Shown piece after piece: positions 1 to 5,462 of a DNA stretch of 7,065 nt (positions are counted from its first letter, which is position 1; each line of letters begins with the position of its first letter). Made by a program: the position numbers and the translations under genes. This DNA is from Paracoccaceae bacterium (lineage in GTDB: Bacteria; Pseudomonadota; Alphaproteobacteria; Rhodobacterales; Rhodobacteraceae). The notes beneath the pieces were generated by a model. The model was not told where the DNA came from. It saw only the letters and a list, made by a program, of their open reading frames with translations, and searched no databases. The stretch spans positions 1-7,065 of the forward strand of contig PXDM01000490.1 of assembly GCA_003565055.1 (NCBI GenBank), written 5' to 3'.

Positions 1-568
1 CCGTGGCCGAGAGCCCGACAGTCTGCAATCCGGGCGCAAGCTGGCGCAGCCGGGCAAGGCCCAGCATCAACTGATCGCCGCGCTTGGATTCGGCGAGCGC
101 GTGGATCTCGTCGATCACCACGCGTTTAAGGCTGCCGAAGATGCGCGGGGCCTCGGGGTAGGACAGCATCAGCGCGAGGCTTTCGGGCGTGGTGAGCAGG
201 ATATGCGGCGGGTCTACCCGCTGGCGCGCGCGCCTCAAAGCGCCTGTGTCGCCCGTGCGGTCCTCGATGCGCAAAGACAGGCCCAGATCCGCGACAGGCC
301 GGGCGAGATTGCGCCCGATGTCATGGGTGAGCGCCTTCAGGGGCGAGACATAGAGCGTGTGCAGCCCCTCCGGCAGCCCCGCGCAGGCCTGCGCAAGCGT
401 GGGCAGGAATCCCGCCAGCGTCTTGCCGCCGCCCGTGGGCGCGATCAGAAGCGCGTCGCCGGTCGCGCGCAGCATGTCGATCTGATGCGGATGGGGCGCC
501 CAGCCTTGCGCCGCGAACCACGCTGCCAGAGCCGGGGGCAGATCAGCGGAAGCGGGCATGTCGCGCAT
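1..568 (-). CDS. Ligase-associated DEXH-box helicase (Lhr-like), N-terminal part, truncated by window edge
   Basis: This is the first RecA-like domain of a superfamily 2 DNA helicase. Visible in order are a PHPHQ segment (residues 26-29 and following), Walker A APTGGGKT (43-50, Lys49), YVSPLKAL (73-80), TTPES (126-130), the DEIH Walker B box (153-156) and SAT (187-189), where the window ends. The PTGGGKT, SPLKAL and DEIHALAESKRGDQ wording is typical of the Lhr-core helicases that alphaproteobacteria encode with an ATP-dependent DNA ligase, a nuclease and a PdeM-type phosphoesterase. The 'ligase-associated' label is therefore inferred from sequence style, because those partners would lie left of the window. 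The family is usually about 800 residues, so roughly three quarters are missing. The start is the ATG at 568, followed in frame by another ATG at 559. A GAGAGGA ribosome-binding sequence lies about 10 bases upstream. The gene is divergent from the ycgN-like gene. Confidence 0.88.
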   Translation of the reverse strand, partial: MRDMPASADLPPALAAWFAAQGWAPHPHQIDMLRATGDALLIAPTGGGKTLAGFLPTLAQACAGLPEGLHTLYVSPLKALTHDIGRNLARPVADLGLSLRIEDRTGDTGALRRARQRVDPPHILLTTPESLALMLSYPEAPRIFGSLKRVVIDEIHALAESKRGDQLMLGLARLRQLAPGLQTVGLSAT

Positions 569-594
569 GGGGCAAGGGTCCTCTCAGGGCGCTG

Positions 595-622
595 AGCATA
601 ATTCAGCCGCTGGACAAGACAA
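595..622 (-). promoter_or_regulatory. Candidate sigma70-type promoter for the helicase gene
   Basis: Read on the minus strand, a -35 hexamer TTGTCT (617-622, four of six consensus bases) is followed after 16 bases by a -10 hexamer TATGCT (595-600, four of six). This would give a leader of about 20 bases that just contains the GAGAGGA ribosome-binding sequence before the ATG at 568. It is the best promoter-like match in the 105-base divergent gap (569-673). It rests on pattern only. Confidence 0.35.
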
Positions 623-673
623 GCGCGCGGATTGCCCCTTCCCCCGGCCCGCGCGCCGGATTATCTGACCGCA

Positions 674-1120
674 ATGAGCTTGCGCGCGAATTACTGGACC
701 GAGATCCCGCTGACCGAGATGACCCCCGAGGAATGGGAGGCGCTTTGCGATGGCTGCGGGAAATGCTGCCTCAACAAGCTTGAGGATATCGACACCGAAG
801 AGCTGATTTTCACCCGCGTCGCCTGTCGGCTGTTCGACGATACAAACTGTCGCTGCGCGAATTATGCCCAACGCAAGCGCCATGTGCCCGAATGCGTGGT
901 CCTGACGCCGCAGAACCTTGATGAGATCGCGTATTGGATGCCCCCCAGTTGCGCCTATCGGCTCTTGCATGAAGGGCGCGCCCTGCCCCTCTGGCATCCG
1001 CTGGTGACAGGGGATCCGGGCTCGACCCATCGCGCGGGACAATCCGTGCAGGGGCAGACCGTCTCGGAGGCCGCTGTGGCCCTCGACGATTGGGAAGATT
1101 ACCCGCTGGAGATGGACTGA
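674..1120 (+). CDS. YcgN-family cysteine-cluster protein (UPF0260)
   Basis: The 148-residue product matches, by recall, E. coli YcgN along its whole length. Shared blocks are EWE-LCDGCG-CCL-KL (20-35), F--VACR (46-52), C-C-NY (59-64), MP-SCAYRLL (89-98) and LP-WHPL-TG (104-113). Nine cysteines (25, 28, 31, 32, 51, 59, 61, 74, 93) include the CxxCxxCC cluster of the zinc/iron-chelating domain family, so metal binding is expected. The biological role of the family is not established, to my knowledge. The ATG at 674 is preferred. An in-frame TTG at 632 would add 14 residues not seen in relatives. No strong ribosome-binding sequence precedes the ATG. The gene is convergent with the PopZ-like gene, with 18 bases between the stops. 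Confidence 0.9.
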   Translation: MSLRANYWTEIPLTEMTPEEWEALCDGCGKCCLNKLEDIDTEELIFTRVACRLFDDTNCRCANYAQRKRHVPECVVLTPQNLDEIAYWMPPSCAYRLLHEGRALPLWHPLVTGDPGSTHRAGQSVQGQTVSEAAVALDDWEDYPLEMD

Positions 1121-1138
1121 GCGCGCTTTGCTGGCGCG

Positions 1139-2035
1139 TCAGACATTCATGCCTTCGTTGCGGCGCAGTTGCAATTCGCGCGCCACTTCCGCCCGGACCA
1201 GCTTGCGGATGTTGCGGGTGATCTTCTCGCCAAGCTCGCCCTGTAATTCCAGCCGCACGATGTCGGAGACAAGCCGGAAAAGCATGTCTTCGTCCAGCAG
1301 AATTTCGTTGCCGTCAAAGCCCGCATCCTGCGCTGGCGGGGCTTGGGGAGCGGTGCTGTCAGCCGCAGGCTGCGGCTCCGGATGCGTCTGCGGGTGTGGG
1401 GCGGCGGTGGTCTCTTCTGTCGCCAGTCGGTCCTCGGGCAGCGCCTTGCCCGCCAGGACCGCTTCGAGCCGCGCCAATGTGGCTTCGAGATCCGCATCCT
1501 CCGTATCGCCCTCATGGCCCTGTGCGACGGGCGCTGCGGAAGGCTCGGGCGAAGCAGGCGCATCTGCGGGAATGAAATGCAGGCGCGAAGGCGCGGGTTC
1601 GGGCGCGGCAGATGGGGGCGTGGGCGTCGGCGCGGGTGGCAGTTCCGCGGCGGGCTCCGGGTCAGGTGCAGGGGCCGGGGCCGGGGCCGGTTGCGGCCGC
1701 CCCTGTGAAATGCGGCGCAGAAGCGAGGTCTGCCCGACAGGCGGCGCTGTCTCGCATGCGCTCGGCGCGGGCTGGGGGGCGATATGGGGTGCGGGTTCAT
1801 GGAACACAGGCATGGCACTCCCGCCCGCCGCACGCAAACGCGGTGCGACGACGGCCTCATCGGCCTCTGCCGCATCAGCCTCGTCACAGACCGGATCGAC
1901 CCGCAATTCAGAGGTCAAGACGAGCTTTCCGTGCAGATCGGGGCGCGCTACGCGGCCCTGCGCTTCTTGCGAGACCAAACGCTTGATGGATGTCAGAACA
2001 TCCTCGATTTCCCGTCGGGACATCGCTTCTGTCAT
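1139..2035 (-). CDS. PopZ-like (DUF2497-like) protein with Pro/Ala-rich linker
   Basis: This is a 298-residue protein with two conserved ends and a low-complexity middle. An N-terminal helix IEDVLTSIKRLVSQE (10-24) recalls the client-binding helix of Caulobacter PopZ (MEEILASIRRIISED). Residues 37-48 (KLVLTSELRVDP) form a short block I recall from roseobacter hypothetical proteins. Residues 80-235 are rich in Pro, Ala and Glu, with (PA)n repeats at 115-124. Residues 255-289, from LVSDIVR to VAREL, align without gaps to the PopZ oligomerisation segment. The shared residues are mostly hydrophobic, with a V-E-V-R pattern at the end. PopZ scaffolds the cell pole and anchors ParB/parS, so a polar scaffold role is inferred. 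No signal peptide or membrane segment is seen. The ATG at 2035 has GAGGG 7 bases upstream; ATG 2023 is an alternative. It lies downstream of the tolC-like gene, as popZ does beside rsaFb in Caulobacter. The family could instead be an unrelated disordered protein. Confidence 0.72.
   Translation of the reverse strand: MTEAMSRREIEDVLTSIKRLVSQEAQGRVARPDLHGKLVLTSELRVDPVCDEADAAEADEAVVAPRLRAAGGSAMPVFHEPAPHIAPQPAPSACETAPPVGQTSLLRRISQGRPQPAPAPAPAPDPEPAAELPPAPTPTPPSAAPEPAPSRLHFIPADAPASPEPSAAPVAQGHEGDTEDADLEATLARLEAVLAGKALPEDRLATEETTAAPHPQTHPEPQPAADSTAPQAPPAQDAGFDGNEILLDEDMLFRLVSDIVRLELQGELGEKITRNIRKLVRAEVARELQLRRNEGMNV
1671..1688. repeat. GGGGCC hexanucleotide repeat, three units, inside the PopZ-like gene
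   Basis: Three perfect tandem copies of GGGGCC on the plus strand encode alternating Ala-Pro on the minus strand (about residues 118-123 of the PopZ-like protein). With the GGG at 1659-1661 it gives four runs of three or more guanines, so the strand opposite the coding strand could form a quadruplex, although one loop is 9 bases. Slippage by one unit would keep the frame and change the linker by two residues. Confidence 0.7.
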
Positions 2036-2185
2036 TCTACTGCCCTCATTACCCGCCCGAACACGTCAGTTTCCCGCCGCGCGGCCCTCTTGCGGGGCGC
2101 TGATCGGACAGGAATTTACGATGTCAGGGTAACCCGGCTTGACGCCGTTTACAATCTTGAATGACACACAGGCTGAATCCGCGCG
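2036..2185 (-). other. Intergenic gap between tolC-like and PopZ-like genes, with a weak promoter candidate
   Basis: These 150 bases are less GC-rich than the flanking genes and contain no credible reading frame. On the minus strand, TTGTAA (2149-2154) and TACCCT (2126-2131) are 17 bases apart, matching the sigma70 consensus at four and three of six positions. This would give the PopZ-like gene its own start with a leader of about 84 bases. A GGGTAACCC inverted repeat (2127-2135) overlaps the proposed -10. No hairpin followed by a T run is seen after the tolC stop, so readthrough from tolC is possible. All of this is weak. Confidence 0.25.
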
Positions 2186-3562
2186 TTATTGCCGCCCGAT
2201 GGATTGCAACACGCGATCAAGCGCTTCGCCCTGTGGCGAGCGCGCGGGGGCGTTGCGCACTGCGTTGTAATAGGCTTCGGCGTCATAGGTGGGGATGCCA
2301 AGACCCAGATGATCCACTGTCAGCAGGCCCATCGCGGCGAGCAGGTTGTAGCTCGCCAGTTGCTGCCCCGCCTGCGCTTGCAGCAATTGCGTGCGCGCGT
2401 TCAGAAGGTCAGTTTCGGCATTGAGCACATCCAGCGTTGTGCGCGCGCCCAGACGCGCTTCCTCGCGCGTGCCCTCGAATGCGGTCTGCGAGGCGCGGAC
2501 CTGCTGCTGGCTGGCTTCGATGCGCGCGCTTGCAACTTCGAGATTGGCCCAGGCAACCGCGACGTTCTGCACCACGCGCGCGACGGATTGATGCAGCCCG
2601 GAGCGCGCCGCATCGCGCCGCGCAACGGCCTGGCGCGACAGGGCACTGATCTGGCCGCCCTGATAGATCGGACGCGCATAGCGCACGCCCGCTGTGGCCG
2701 AGGTTGTATCGCCTGTGCCTGAGCCCCCGAATTGACGGCCCAGCGAGGCCGAGCCGGTCACCGAGCCATGACGCTGTGCCGCAGCGCGTTCGGCGTTGAG
2801 TTCGGCGGCTGTCACGTTTTGCTGCGCTTCGAGAACGGAAGGATGCGTGCGGCGCGCGATATCCTGCGCGGTCTGCAGATTGGCCGCTGTGCTCGGCAAG
2901 GCAGGCGGCGCGCGCAGCTGGCCCGGCGCAACCCCCGTCGCAAGCTTGTAGGCTTCACGCGCCACGGCCAGATCGCCCTCGGCTGCCGCCAGTGACGAAC
3001 GTGCCGCAGCGAGCCGCGCCTCGGCCAGCGACACATCGGTGCGGGTGACTTCGCCCAGCTCAAACCGTTCGCGGGCGGCATTCAGCTCCTGCGTGATGAC
3101 GCGCTGCGTGGCTTGCTGCAGCGCCACCGCTTCCGCTGTCGTGCGCATGTCGAGATGCGCCGAGACCGCTTCGAGCAGCACGTTTTGCTCGACCCCGATC
3201 AACGCCTGACGCGTCGCGAGCACCTGCGCCTTTGCGGCATCGCGCGCCAAGGCCCCGCGCCCGAAGTCGATGATGGTCACCTCGGCGGATAGATTGAGGC
3301 CCATCGTCAGCGCATCCGATTGCCCCGGCGCATTGGAGACACGCTGCTGCGCATCGACCGCGAAATTCACCACCGGGCGCAGCGAGGCGACCGCGACTGC
3401 GACATCTTCATCTGCGGCGCGCAGCACGGCGCGGTTCTGCTCCAGCAGGTTGGAATTGCGATAGGCCGCGATCAGCGTATCCGCCAGCGACTGCGCCTGC
3501 AGTGACGTGGCCCCGAAGGCCAAGCCCGCTGCCAGCAGTGTCGTTCTGAGTAATCTGCCCAT
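2186..3562 (-). CDS. TolC-family outer-membrane efflux/secretion channel
   Basis: The 458-residue product begins with a signal peptide (residues 1-23, basic MGRLLR, hydrophobic LLAAGLAFGATS, LQA cleavage site before Gln24), so it is exported to the outer membrane. Two outer-membrane-efflux-protein repeats follow at about 28-215 and 230-415. Typical motifs are LRPVVNF (61-67), IIDFGRG (97-103), RFELGEVTRTDVSLAEARL (166-184), ARPIYQGG (296-303) and GARTTLDVLNAETDLLNA (372-389). The wording fits the TolC group serving type I secretion and multidrug export. It would form a trimeric channel joined to inner-membrane partners that are not in this window, so its substrate cannot be told. The length is normal for the family. 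The start has AGGCGG about 5 bases upstream. It lies 54 bases after the methyltransferase-like gene, on the same strand, and is probably cotranscribed with it. Confidence 0.93.
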   Translation of the reverse strand: MGRLLRTTLLAAGLAFGATSLQAQSLADTLIAAYRNSNLLEQNRAVLRAADEDVAVAVASLRPVVNFAVDAQQRVSNAPGQSDALTMGLNLSAEVTIIDFGRGALARDAAKAQVLATRQALIGVEQNVLLEAVSAHLDMRTTAEAVALQQATQRVITQELNAARERFELGEVTRTDVSLAEARLAAARSSLAAAEGDLAVAREAYKLATGVAPGQLRAPPALPSTAANLQTAQDIARRTHPSVLEAQQNVTAAELNAERAAAQRHGSVTGSASLGRQFGGSGTGDTTSATAGVRYARPIYQGGQISALSRQAVARRDAARSGLHQSVARVVQNVAVAWANLEVASARIEASQQQVRASQTAFEGTREEARLGARTTLDVLNAETDLLNARTQLLQAQAGQQLASYNLLAAMGLLTVDHLGLGIPTYDAEAYYNAVRNAPARSPQGEALDRVLQSIGRQ

Positions 3563-3616
3563 TCTTTCCGCCTGTATTGTTCATGCGGTCGCCGGAATGC
3601 AGCGCCGCATCTGCGC

Positions 3617-4270
3617 TTACAGGCTGAATGCCTGCTGTTTCACGAAGCCCGGCAAGACCGGAGCAGCCGCATTGAAGATGTCACGCCATGCGATTGTGTC
3701 GCCATTGCGGATCCCGAGCCGCACCACCCCCAGCGCGCCGGACATGAACAAGGCGGCAACGCGCCCGCCCTCCTTGAGCTGCGCCATAAGCGCGTCGGGG
3801 AATTCCTCGATCCCGCCCTGCAGGATCATCACATCATAAGGCGCGTGCGCGCTTGCCCCTTCGACCAGCGGTCCATCGCAGAGCACGACCGTTTCCGCAT
3901 CTGTCGCCGCAAGGGCTGCCTCCGCTGCCTTGCGCAGATCGCCATCCTCTTCCAGCGCGACCACGGCCTGCGCCATGCGGTTGATCAGCGCCGAGGAGTA
4001 GCCGGTCCCGCAGCCGATATCGAGCACCAGATCATCGGGCGTGATCGCGAGCGCATCGAGCATCTTGGCGAGCGTCCGGGGCTCCAGCAGGACGCGCCCC
4101 GGAGCGATGGACAGGTTTTCTCCGACATAAGCGGCCTCGACGCGGTCCTGCGACACGAAAGCTTCGCGCGGCACGTGCAGCATGGCTTCGATGATCGGGA
4201 ATTTTGTCACATCGGACGGGCGCACCTGCGTATCGACCATGATCAGGCGGCGCGAAGGGAAATCGTTCAT
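3617..4270 (-). CDS. Protein-L-isoaspartate O-methyltransferase-like protein
   Basis: This 217-residue class I methyltransferase belongs to the isoaspartyl methyltransferase (Pcm) superfamily, whose members use S-adenosylmethionine to repair isoaspartyl residues. The SAM-binding motif I is LVLDIGCGTGYSSAL (81-95), an acidic motif II follows at VVALEEDGDL (103-112), and the C-terminal GGIEEFPDALMAQLKEGGR (152-170) is a family hallmark. The N-terminal MVDTQVRPSDVTKFPI (11-26) is typical of the alphaproteobacterial subgroup. The substrate-loop motif of classical Pcm (around SAPHM) is not present; APGRVLLEPRTLAKML (56-71) stands there, so true isoaspartyl activity is uncertain. The ATG at 4270 gives the expected N-terminus. 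The open frame extends 72 codons further upstream, but that part is unlike the family. The ribosome-binding sequence is weak. It is the first gene of the probable pcm-like/tolC/PopZ-like operon. Confidence 0.85.
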   Translation of the reverse strand: MNDFPSRRLIMVDTQVRPSDVTKFPIIEAMLHVPREAFVSQDRVEAAYVGENLSIAPGRVLLEPRTLAKMLDALAITPDDLVLDIGCGTGYSSALINRMAQAVVALEEDGDLRKAAEAALAATDAETVVLCDGPLVEGASAHAPYDVMILQGGIEEFPDALMAQLKEGGRVAALFMSGALGVVRLGIRNGDTIAWRDIFNAAAPVLPGFVKQQAFSL

Positions 4271-4398
4271 GTGCTGAACTCTGGTTGGGTTGTGTTGGAA
4301 TTCATACTTGCCACAGTTACATGCCCCCCGCAACATGCGCGCAGGCCAATGCGGCGCTGTGAAGCGCCCGGAGCACAGGTTTGACGAAGGAAAACATG
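4271..4398. promoter_or_regulatory. Divergent promoter region between methyltransferase-like gene and ytoQ
   Basis: Both flanking genes start here and point away from each other, so at least one promoter is expected. On the plus strand TTGCCA (4308-4313, five of six to the -35 consensus) is followed after 17 bases by CAACAT (4331-4336, three of six), which could drive ytoQ with a leader of about 55 bases. On the minus strand TATGAA (near 4299-4304) resembles a -10 but has no partner at the right distance. The ytoQ ribosome-binding site GAAGGA (4386-4391) closes the region. Confidence 0.3.
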
Positions 4399-4845
4399 AT
4401 GAAACTGAATGTCTATCTCGCCGGGGAAATTCATACTGACTGGCGCGCAGAGATCGAGCGCGCGGCCTCTGATCTGGAGGTGACATTTTCCGGCCCGGTC
4501 ACGGATCATGCGGCCTCGGATGATTGCGGGGTCGCGATCATGGGCGCAGAGGCGCAGAAATTCTGGCATGACCACAAGGGCGCGAAGCTCAACGCCATCC
4601 GCACGCGCAAGGCCCTGCAGGACGCTGATATCGTCGTTGTGCGCTTTGGCGAGAAATATCGCCAATGGAATGCGGCCTTTGATGCGGGTTTCGCAGCGGC
4701 ACTCGGCAAGTCGCTCATCATCATGCATGGCGCGGATCACCAGCATGCGCTCAAGGAGGTCGACGCCGCCGCGCTTGCCGTGGTCGAGACGCCGCAGCAA
4801 GTCGCCGATATTCTGCGCTACACGCTGAGCGGTGTGCTTCCGTGA
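4399..4845 (+). CDS. ytoQ: YtoQ family protein
   Basis: The 148-residue product matches, by recall, Bacillus subtilis YtoQ in length and motifs: VYLAGEIH--WR (5-16), SGP----H--SD (31-41), IMG (47-49), FGEKYRQWNAAFDAGFA (83-99) and GKSLIIM (103-109). The function is unknown to me. The YLAG opening and the Gly/Ala-rich FDAGFAAALGK segment resemble the nucleoside 2-deoxyribosyltransferase fold, with Asp95 roughly where that family has its catalytic Glu; this comparison is inference. Two adjacent ATGs at 4396 and 4399 are possible. The second is chosen because GAAGGA ends 7 bases before it, the usual spacing, and because it matches the start of relatives. A TTG at 4381 overlaps the ribosome-binding site and is unlikely. 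The gene is followed by mscL on the same strand after a hairpin. Confidence 0.88.
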   Translation: MKLNVYLAGEIHTDWRAEIERAASDLEVTFSGPVTDHAASDDCGVAIMGAEAQKFWHDHKGAKLNAIRTRKALQDADIVVVRFGEKYRQWNAAFDAGFAAALGKSLIIMHGADHQHALKEVDAAALAVVETPQQVADILRYTLSGVLP

Positions 4846-4850
4846 CCGAC

Positions 4851-4864
4851 GGGGCTGCGGCCCC
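4851..4864 (+). terminator. Possible terminator hairpin after ytoQ
   Basis: GGGGC (4851-4855) pairs with GCCCC (4860-4864) around the loop TGCG, six bases after the ytoQ stop codon. Downstream there is no clean T run, only GATTAACCATTTTC about ten bases later. A five-base GC stem is enough to pause polymerase, but intrinsic termination is doubtful. Confidence 0.3.
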
Positions 4865-4891
4865 GGGCTGATTAACCATTTTCAAAACGCG

Positions 4892-4901
4892 CCTCATGAG
4901 G
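4892..4901. repeat. Perfect 10-bp palindrome CCTCATGAGG upstream of mscL
   Basis: CCTCATGAGG equals its own reverse complement and lies 37 bases before the mscL start. It falls inside the 17-base spacer of a weak promoter candidate (TTTTCA 4879-4884, TAACTT 4902-4907). It could be an operator half-pair, but a palindrome this short can occur by chance. Confidence 0.3.
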
Positions 4902-4938
4902 TAACTTTTTCGTCATGGATAGAAAAAGGGGACCTTCC

Positions 4939-5322
4939 ATGCTTCAAGAGTTCAAAGAGTTCATCTCCCGCGGCAATGCCATGGATATGGCGGTCGGGAT
5001 CATCATCGGGGCGGCCTTCACGGCCATCGTGACCTCACTTGTCGATGATCTGGTCAATCCCTTGATCGGGATTTTCGTCGGTGGCATCGACTTTGGCGGC
5101 ATCAGTTTCGGGATTGGTGACGCGCAATTCATGGTCGGGAATTTCGTCAATGCCCTGATCAAGTTTCTGATCATTTCCTTTGTTGTCTTCATGCTGGTGC
5201 GCACGGTCAACAAGCTGTCGAAACTGGGCCGCGCTGAAGAAGCCCCGGCCGAGGAAGCGCCCGCAGGCCCGACGCAGGAAGAGCTTCTGGTCGAGATTCG
5301 CGACGCCCTGCGCGCGCGCTGA
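4939..5322 (+). CDS. mscL: Large-conductance mechanosensitive channel MscL
   Basis: MscL is an inner-membrane pentameric channel that opens under membrane tension and releases solutes during sudden hypo-osmotic shock. The 127-residue product shows the full family layout: N-terminal amphipathic helix with EFKEFISRGN (4-13), first transmembrane helix and pore lining MAVGIIIGAAFTAIVTSLVDD (17-37) leading to LVNPLIG (38-44), a short Gly-rich periplasmic loop (about 48-66), a second transmembrane helix NFVNALIKFLIISFVVFMLV (68-87), and a cytoplasmic end with a charged Ala/Pro/Glu linker and the helix TQEELLVEIRDAL (112-124). It is slightly shorter than E. coli MscL (136), mostly in the periplasmic loop. 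The ATG at 4939 is chosen because AAGGGG lies 7 bases upstream. The in-frame ATG at 4915 would include that site within the gene. No partner gene is evident nearby. Confidence 0.97.
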   Translation: MLQEFKEFISRGNAMDMAVGIIIGAAFTAIVTSLVDDLVNPLIGIFVGGIDFGGISFGIGDAQFMVGNFVNALIKFLIISFVVFMLVRTVNKLSKLGRAEEAPAEEAPAGPTQEELLVEIRDALRAR

Positions 5323-5335
5323 GACCGGCCATTTC

Positions 5336-5349
5336 CGGGGGAAACCCCG
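5336..5349 (+). terminator. GAAA-tetraloop hairpin after mscL
   Basis: CGGGG (5336-5340) and CCCCG (5345-5349) enclose the loop GAAA, a stable tetraloop, 13 bases after the mscL stop. No T run follows on either strand, so it may act as an mRNA 3'-end stabiliser or a Rho-assisted stop and not as a classical terminator. Confidence 0.35.
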
Positions 5350-5353
5350 CCGC

Positions 5354-5421
5354 GTCCCATCCGCCCTGATCCCTGCCCTGGCGAGACAGCTCTGTGGGGC
5401 AGAGAGACGGGTGGATGGGAC
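5354..5421. other. Long inverted repeat with nested stem between convergent mscL and phosphatase-like genes
   Basis: The 13-base arm at 5354-5366 (GTCCCATCCGCCC) pairs with 5409-5421 (GGGTGGATGGGAC) with a single G-T wobble. Inside, CTGCCC (5373-5378) pairs with GGGCAG (5397-5402), leaving a symmetrical six-by-six internal loop; CTCTG/CAGAG (5390-5394/5400-5404) is an alternative inner stem. The element lies in non-coding DNA between two gene ends. It could be a bidirectional terminator, a structured 3' end or a small RNA; nothing in the sequence decides between these. Confidence 0.45.
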
Positions 5422-5430
5422 CATCCCGAG

Positions 5431-5449
5431 CGCCCGTCATGCACGGGCG
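5431..5449. terminator. Seven-base-pair hairpin close to the end of the phosphatase-like gene
   Basis: CGCCCGT (5431-5437) pairs perfectly with ACGGGCG (5443-5449) around the loop CATGC. It lies just beyond the stop of the minus-strand phosphatase-like gene (5463). No T run follows in the minus direction. A further small inverted repeat, GAATGC/GCATTC (5451-5456/5459-5464), touches the stop codon. Possible terminator for the three-gene unit to the right. Confidence 0.35.
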
Positions 5450-5462
5450 GGAATGCAGGCAT

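Noticed and set aside
101..595. A 164-codon open frame on the plus strand opposite the helicase
   Set aside because: The minus strand encodes the complete run of helicase motifs to SAT. The plus frame is its Arg-rich shadow.
1121..1139. Hairpin CGCGC/GCGCG between the convergent ycgN-like and PopZ-like genes as a terminator
   Set aside because: Only five or six pairs in a background of very frequent CGCG words, and no T run on either strand.
2076..2085. GCCGCGCGGC palindrome before the PopZ-like gene as a regulator site
   Set aside because: Pure GC palindromes are common by chance in this composition, and nothing else supports a binding site.
1128..2132. A 334-codon open frame on the plus strand opposite the PopZ-like gene
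   Set aside because: Its product is low-complexity Ser/Gly/Ala/Arg sequence, a mirror of the Pro/Ala-rich gene on the other strand. High GC keeps antisense frames open. The minus frame has a ribosome-binding site and recognisable ends.
4271..4486. N-terminal extension of the methyltransferase-like protein by 72 codons
   Set aside because: The extension is Arg/Pro-rich, unlike the family, and would overlap the ytoQ start. MNDFPSRR at 4270 matches the usual beginning.
4267..4800. A 177-codon open frame on the minus strand covering ytoQ
   Set aside because: It has no recognisable motif and overlaps the well-supported ytoQ and the divergent control region.
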